Source of the DNA: Paracoccaceae bacterium
Lineage (GTDB): Bacteria; Pseudomonadota; Alphaproteobacteria; Rhodobacterales; Rhodobacteraceae
Length of the DNA stretch: 9,568 bases
Reading direction: 5' to 3'
NCBI GenBank assembly: GCA_023263735.1
Contig: JALQUQ010000086.1
Span: 1-9,568 of the forward strand
The position numbers and the translations under genes are program-made. The notes beneath the pieces are model-generated. The model did not search any database, was not told where the DNA came from, and saw only the letters and a program-made list of their open reading frames with translations. Below are positions 6,460 to 9,568 of this stretch, one piece after another. Within the stretch, counting starts at the first letter, position 1. Every line of letters begins with the position of its first letter.

Positions 6460-7644
6460 ATGGACGAACCAAAAAACGACCAGCGCGCTGACACCGAAAC
6501 CGCAAAAGCAGAGGATAAGGCCGCGCCTGTCGATCTGGCTGAACCGACGAAGGTGGAGGAGGCCGAGGTTATCGATCCGGTGGCAGACTCGTCGCCCGAC
6601 CCCGACCCTGTGGCCAAACCTTCCCCGAAATCGGGTGCGGGCGCGATGTCGTTGATCCTTGGCGGCGCGGTTGTGGCAGGCCTTGGCTATCTGGCAGGCA
6701 CGTTTGCCCCGATCGTTCCGCAAAGCACGCCCGGCGCTTCGGCTGAAACGGCTGCATTGCAGTCCGAGGTTACCAAACTCTCGCAGCAGATTGCGGCGAT
6801 TGAGTCCAAGCTGAAGCCTGTCGATCTGACGCCGATTGAAACGCGCCTGACCGCATTGGAAAGCACGCCCCCCGCAGGCCCAACGCAGGCGCCGGATCTG
6901 ACATCGCTGGAAACCGCGATTGCGGCTGTGAACGACCGTTTGTCTGCGTTGGAACAGGCCCCCTCGGCTGTTGGTGGTGCATTGCCAGCAGATGCCGAGG
7001 CGGTGATTGCCGTTCTGCGCACCGAACTGGATGCGATGAAATCGGCGAATGCCGCCGCGACCGAAGAGATCAAGGCGACCGTTGCCGAAACCGAAGCAAA
7101 GCTTGCCGATGCGCAGGCCGAAGCCGAGAAGTTGAAGGCCGAGGCAGAAAAAACCGCCGCCTTGGCCTTGCGACGGTCGGCTGTTGGGCGCATCGCGGCG
7201 GCGCTGGAGTCGGGCGCGCCCTATGCGGCCGCGTTGAAAGACCTGGATGGGATGGAATTGCCCGCCATTCTGACCGAAAACGCCGAAACCGGTCTGCCCA
7301 GTACGCTTGACCTTGGTGCCGCCTTTCCAGATGCCGCCCGTGCAGCTTTGGAGGCATCGCTTGCCGCGACGGTTGGCGGCAGTTGGCAAGACCGGGTCAC
7401 CGCATTCTTGAAAAGCACGACGGGGGCGCGATCCTTGACCCCGCGCGAAGGGGATGATCCCGACGCCGTGCTGTCCCGCGCCGAAGATGCTGTGCGCCGT
7501 GACGATCTGGAAAAGGCCATGCAAGACATCGCCACCCTGCCCGAAGCGGGGCAAGCCGCCTTTGCCGAATGGATCGCGCTTGCCAAAAAGCGCCAAGAGG
7601 CCACGGCTGCCGTTGCGCAGTTGACTGCCGAAGTGAACGGGTAA
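6460..7644 (+). CDS. Mic60/mitofilin-like inner-membrane protein, 394 aa
   Basis: The alphaproteobacterial homologue of mitochondrial Mic60 (COG4223/mitofilin), a single-pass membrane protein. In related bacteria it has been linked to intracytoplasmic membrane shape; in this organism that role is inferred. Layout: an acidic, Pro-rich cytoplasmic N-terminus (residues 1-58); one membrane segment [19 protein letters not shown] (about 62-80); a long periplasmic region rich in Ala, Glu, Lys and Leu heptads, predicted coiled coil (about 92-235, with Pro-rich breaks near 125-135 and 165-175); and a C-terminal mitofilin domain (about 238-394). That domain begins [12 protein letters not shown] and contains the signature-like [14 protein letters not shown] and [15 protein letters not shown]. 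It lies between hemD and hemY, the order typical of this group. The 15 bases to hemY and the shared strand suggest co-transcription. The strongest evidence is the combination of layout, C-terminal motifs and synteny. Confidence 0.9.
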   Translation: MDEPKNDQRADTETAKAEDKAAPVDLAEPTKVEEAEVIDPVADSSPDPDPVAKPSPKSGAGAMSLILGGAVVAGLGYLAGTFAPIVPQSTPGASAETAALQSEVTKLSQQIAAIESKLKPVDLTPIETRLTALESTPPAGPTQAPDLTSLETAIAAVNDRLSALEQAPSAVGGALPADAEAVIAVLRTELDAMKSANAAATEEIKATVAETEAKLADAQAEAEKLKAEAEKTAALALRRSAVGRIAAALESGAPYAAALKDLDGMELPAILTENAETGLPSTLDLGAAFPDAARAALEASLAATVGGSWQDRVTAFLKSTTGARSLTPREGDDPDAVLSRAEDAVRRDDLEKAMQDIATLPEAGQAAFAEWIALAKKRQEATAAVAQLTAEVNG

Positions 7645-7658
7645 GGGGGGGCTGGGGG

Positions 7659-9119
7659 ATGCTTTGGTCGCTTTTGAAAGGTCTGATCTTTGTCACCATC
7701 GTGGCTGGGCTGACCTATGGTGCGGGCATGCTGATGGATTCTGGCGACGGAATTCGCATTGCGGTTGCTGGCTGGGAATTCAATCTGGGCCCGCTTCAGG
7801 CTGTTATCCTTTCCCTGTTGTTCCTTGTCGCGCTGTGGGTGCTGCTGCGTCTGATCGGATTGGCCGTTGCCATCCTGCGGTTTTTCAACGGGGATGAGAC
7901 GGCGCTTTCCCGGTTTTTTGACCGCAACCGCGAGCGTAAAGGCTATCAGGCGCTGAGCGAGGGTTTGATGGCCCTTGCCTCGGGCGAACCGCGTCTGGCC
8001 CTGTCGCGGGCGCAAAAGGCGGAAAAATATTTGGCGAAGCCTGAATTGACGACCCTGCTGATCGCGCAATCTGCTGAAGCGGTTGGCGATGGCAAACGCG
8101 CGCGCGAAGCCTATAAACAACTGCTGTCCGATGATCGAACCCGGTTTGTGGGGGTGCGTGGGCTTTTGAAGCAATCGTTGGAAGATGGGGATTCCGAAAC
8201 CGCGCTGAAGCTGGCGGAAAAAGCCTTTGCGATGAAGCCGCGCCATGCCGAAACGCAGGATATCCTTTTGAAACTGCAGTCCGACTCGTCTGACTGGAAA
8301 GGCGCGCGCAATACGCTGGGCGCAAAGCTTAAAGCCGGTGAATTGCCCCGCGATGTCTACCGGCGTCGGGATGCCGTTCTTGCCTTGCAAGAAGCCCGCA
8401 CCGTGATTGACGAAGAGGCCAGCATCGAAGCGCGCGAGGCTGCGATTGAAGCAAACCGTTTGTCGCCCGATCTGATCCCGGCTGCGGCGATGGCGGCACG
8501 CAGTCTGATTGCGAAGTCCGACAAGAAAGGCGCGACCCGCGTTTTGAAAAAGGCGTGGCAGGCGCAACCGCATCCTGATCTGGCAGCCGCATTTGCCGAG
8601 ATCGAACCCGAGGAAACGCCGAACGACAGGCTAAAGCGGTTCCGCGTTCTGACCAACATTCAGCCGCAGGCCGAGCAGACGCGTCTTTTGCTGGCTGAAC
8701 TGTACATCGCGGCCGAAGATTTTCCGGAAGCCCGGCGTGCCTTGGGCGATCTGTTGGAAACGCATCCGACACAGCGCGCATTGGCCATCATGGCGGCCAT
8801 TGCCCGTGGCGAAGGGGCCGAGGAATCGACCGTTCGCGCATGGTTGACCAAGGCATTGACCGCGCCACGCGGCCCGCAATGGTGCTGTGACAAATGCCAT
8901 GCGATCCACGCGCAGTGGCATCCCATCTGCGACAATTGCGGGGGCTTTGATACACTCAGCTGGCGCGAACCCCCTGAAAATGCGGGGCCCAGCCCAACGG
9001 GAACCGAACTGTTGCCCCTGATCGTCGGCACCCCATCCGGGGCAAGCGAGCCCCCTCCAGCCAATGGGGATGACGGGGATGAAATTGATGGTGCCGTGGT
9101 GCAAGAAGACAAAAAATAG
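7659..9119 (+). CDS. hemY: HemY N-terminal domain/TPR membrane protein with C-terminal zinc ribbon, 486 aa
   Basis: Belongs to the proteobacterial HemY family, a membrane protein with TPR-like repeats encoded with hem genes. It is not the Bacillus protoporphyrinogen oxidase of the same name, and its exact role in haem synthesis is unsettled. Two membrane segments are visible: [19 protein letters not shown] (about residues 5-23) and [20 protein letters not shown] (48-67). [19 protein letters not shown] (86-104) follows, then helical TPR-like pairs to about residue 405. The C-terminus carries two CxxC pairs, Cys410/413 and Cys424/427, in a WCCDKC...[12 protein letters not shown] arrangement, a rubredoxin-like zinc ribbon similar in design to that of LapB. 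A Pro/Asp/Glu-rich, probably disordered tail of about 50 residues ends the protein. The start at 7659 lies 15 bases after the mic60-like stop, with a G-rich ribosome binding region, and precedes the first membrane segment. Probably the last gene of hemD-mic60-hemY. Confidence 0.93.
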   Translation: MLWSLLKGLIFVTIVAGLTYGAGMLMDSGDGIRIAVAGWEFNLGPLQAVILSLLFLVALWVLLRLIGLAVAILRFFNGDETALSRFFDRNRERKGYQALSEGLMALASGEPRLALSRAQKAEKYLAKPELTTLLIAQSAEAVGDGKRAREAYKQLLSDDRTRFVGVRGLLKQSLEDGDSETALKLAEKAFAMKPRHAETQDILLKLQSDSSDWKGARNTLGAKLKAGELPRDVYRRRDAVLALQEARTVIDEEASIEAREAAIEANRLSPDLIPAAAMAARSLIAKSDKKGATRVLKKAWQAQPHPDLAAAFAEIEPEETPNDRLKRFRVLTNIQPQAEQTRLLLAELYIAAEDFPEARRALGDLLETHPTQRALAIMAAIARGEGAEESTVRAWLTKALTAPRGPQWCCDKCHAIHAQWHPICDNCGGFDTLSWREPPENAGPSPTGTELLPLIVGTPSGASEPPPANGDDGDEIDGAVVQEDKK

Positions 9120-9154
9120 GGCTACACACCGTCGTCAAGCAATGCTAAGAGCGC

Positions 9155-9179
9155 GCCAGCCCGTCTTTTACAGGCTGGC
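9155..9179 (+). terminator. Hairpin after hemY, possible terminator
   Basis: GCCAGCC (9155-9161) and GGCTGGC (9173-9179) form a perfect 7-bp stem around an 11-base loop. It lies 35 bases after the hemY stop and 13 bases before the tRNA. There is no T tract after it, so termination would be weak or Rho-assisted; it may instead belong to the tRNA leader. Confidence 0.4.
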
Positions 9180-9192
9180 ACCACCAGAAAAT

Positions 9193-9268
9193 GCCGCAGT
9201 AGCTCAGCTGGTAGAGCACGTCATTCGTAATGATGGGGTCGGGGGTTCGAGTCCCTTCTGCGGCACCA
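9193..9268 (+). tRNA. tRNA-Thr (anticodon CGT), CCA encoded
   Basis: A complete cloverleaf of 76 bases. The acceptor stem GCCGCAG (9193-9199) pairs with CTGCGGC (9258-9264), followed by discriminator A (9265) and a genome-encoded CCA (9266-9268). The D stem is GCTC/GAGC. The anticodon stem CGTCA/TGATG (one G-T pair) closes the loop TTCGTAA with anticodon CGT at 9226-9228, which reads the threonine codon ACG. The T stem GGGGG/CCCTT contains two G-T pairs around the normal TTCGAGT loop. As an ANN-decoding tRNA it is itself a substrate class for the t6A enzyme TsaD encoded in this window. No clear promoter was found in the 73 bases after hemY. Its 3' half is the likely integration target of the element that follows. 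Confidence 0.97.
9241..9268 (+). other. Putative integration site (att) at the tRNA 3' end
   Basis: The T arm and 3' acceptor end of the tRNA-Thr gene are followed 135 bases later by an integrase gene in AT-richer DNA. Tyrosine integrases often recombine within exactly this part of tRNA genes, leaving the tRNA intact and a copied 3' end at the far border. That second copy would lie outside the window, so the exact core cannot be defined here. Confidence 0.4.
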
Positions 9269-9301
9269 CTTCCCTAACATTCTCAGGTTTTGAACTCCAA
9301 T

Positions 9302-9334
9302 AAATCCAAGTTTATATGGGTTTTCGGATTTTTT
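9302..9334 (+). terminator. Possible weak terminator of the tRNA
   Basis: AAATCC (9302-9307) can pair with GGATTT (9326-9331), closing an 18-base loop and running into a six-T tract (9329-9334). The stem is short and AT-rich, so this is tentative. Confidence 0.35.
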
Positions 9335-9339
9335 CATCC

Positions 9340-9368
9340 TTGATTTTATGACACAACGATTCTTAAAT
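9340..9368 (+). promoter_or_regulatory. Candidate sigma-70 promoter of the integrase gene
   Basis: TTGATT (9340-9345) and TTAAAT (9363-9368) are separated by the ideal 17 bases, each matching consensus at 4 of 6 positions, in an AT-rich stretch 36 bases ahead of the integrase ATG. One copy of the 12-bp direct repeat sits in the spacer and the other begins at the end of the -10 box. Confidence 0.45.
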
Positions 9369-9379
9369 TATGACACAAC
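9346..9379 (+). repeat. Two 12-bp direct repeats, 22 bp apart
   Basis: TTATGACACAAC occurs at 9346-9357 and again at 9368-9379, identical over 12 bases, with a centre-to-centre distance of 22 bp (about two helical turns). The position directly upstream of an integrase gene fits an operator for a repressor or arm-type binding sites of the integrase or an excisionase. Which of these applies cannot be decided from sequence alone. Confidence 0.75.
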
Positions 9380-9403
9380 AGATCACATTTCTTAGGCAGA
9401 ACC

Positions 9404-9568
9404 ATGCCAAAACTTGCGGAGAATCCTCATAGGAATGCCAACGGTAAATGGTATTTCCGCCTACGCATTCCACAGGATTTGCTTGGCAAGATTGAGGGCC
9501 ACGGCTTCGGCAAGACAGATTATCGCATTTAGCTGAAGACCAGAGACGAAGCCGAAGCGAAGCGACGT
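9404..9568 (+). pseudogene. Site-specific (tyrosine recombinase type) integrase, N-terminal part with in-frame stop, cut by window end
   Basis: From the ATG at 9404 the frame reads MPKLAENPHRNANGKWYFRL, then RIPQDLLGKIEG, and after residue 42 hits TAG at 9530-9532. It then continues in the same frame as LKTRDEAEAKRR to the window end. WYFRLRIPQDL followed by xLKTRDEAEAKRR is typical of the N-terminal arm/core-binding region of phage-type integrases, where a residue such as Ser precedes LKT. A single base change (TCG to TAG) would explain the stop. Homology on both sides argues for a recently damaged integrase rather than a short gene. A sequencing error, stop read-through, or a restart beyond the window are alternatives. 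An AGG at 9394-9396 is a fair ribosome binding site. The catalytic domain lies outside the window, so the tyrosine recombinase assignment rests on the N-terminus and the tRNA context. Confidence 0.72.

Noticed and set aside
5614..7596. Very long minus-strand open frame continuing upstream of tsaD through hemD and the mic60-like gene, which would give a giant TsaD fusion.
   Set aside because: TsaD is complete from 5613. The extension is low-complexity Gly/Arg/Gln/Phe-rich sequence with no family resemblance and is antisense to two well-supported genes. Lack of stops here is a by-product of codon usage on the plus strand.
7221..8573. 450-codon minus-strand open frame opposite the mic60-like gene and hemY.
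   Set aside because: Arg/Gln/Phe-rich shadow translation of well-supported genes, with no recognisable domain.
9064..9303. 79-codon plus-strand frame across the end of hemY, the tRNA and beyond.
   Set aside because: It overlaps a perfect tRNA gene and the hemY 3' end in another frame; there is no sign of coding.
1..9568. CRISPR arrays, insertion sequences, toxin-antitoxin or known defence genes.
   Set aside because: No regularly spaced repeats, transposase genes or inverted-repeat-bounded elements, and no recognisable defence or toxin proteins were seen. The only mobile-element trace is the integrase at the right edge.

Overview
The window looks like core chromosome of a marine-type alphaproteobacterium, most likely Rhodobacterales (Roseobacter group or close to it). 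This rests on the protein sequences (AhcY, GpsA, TsaD, an alphaproteobacterial Mic60/mitofilin-like protein, a HemY with a C-terminal zinc ribbon), the fairly GC-rich coding sequence, and the hemD-mic60-hemY gene order next to a divergent tsaD operon. No species is claimed.

Layout. (1) Positions 1-1440: the nearly complete 3' part of ahcY, closed by a strong intrinsic terminator with a GCAA loop. (2) Positions 1515-2534: two small plus-strand genes, a class I SAM-dependent methyltransferase and a DUF2853 protein. (3) Positions 2535-2874: a convergent intergenic region without a credible gene. It holds a GC-rich long-stem hairpin and two AT-rich palindromes that probably act as a bidirectional terminator. 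(4) Positions 2875-5613, minus strand: a compact operon tsaD > gpsA > yciI-like > EVE-domain gene, with ATGA overlaps at two junctions and a 2-base gap at the third. (5) Positions 5668-9119, plus strand: hemD, a mic60-like gene and hemY, divergent from tsaD across 54 bases. (6) Positions 9193-9268: tRNA-Thr(CGT) with encoded CCA. (7) Positions 9269-9568: an AT-rich stretch, then the start of a tyrosine-recombinase-type integrase gene that already carries an in-frame TAG codon. This is probably the edge of an element integrated at the tRNA gene.

How the genes fit together. AhcY removes S-adenosylhomocysteine, the product of methyltransferases such as the one next to it, although a terminator separates the two. 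TsaD makes the t6A modification of ANN-decoding tRNAs, GpsA makes glycerol-3-phosphate for phospholipids, and the EVE protein belongs to a fold that reads modified bases. HemD makes uroporphyrinogen III; the Mic60-like protein and HemY are membrane-anchored partners encoded beside it.

Most of the window is ordinary, well-conserved core genome. The places that deserve a second look are the tRNA-Thr/broken integrase border with two in-phase 12-bp direct repeats upstream of the integrase, the structured intergenic region at 2535-2874, and the EVE gene co-transcribed with tsaD. I do not see a clear new multi-gene system. The likeliest place for one is the element that begins at the right edge and lies outside this window.
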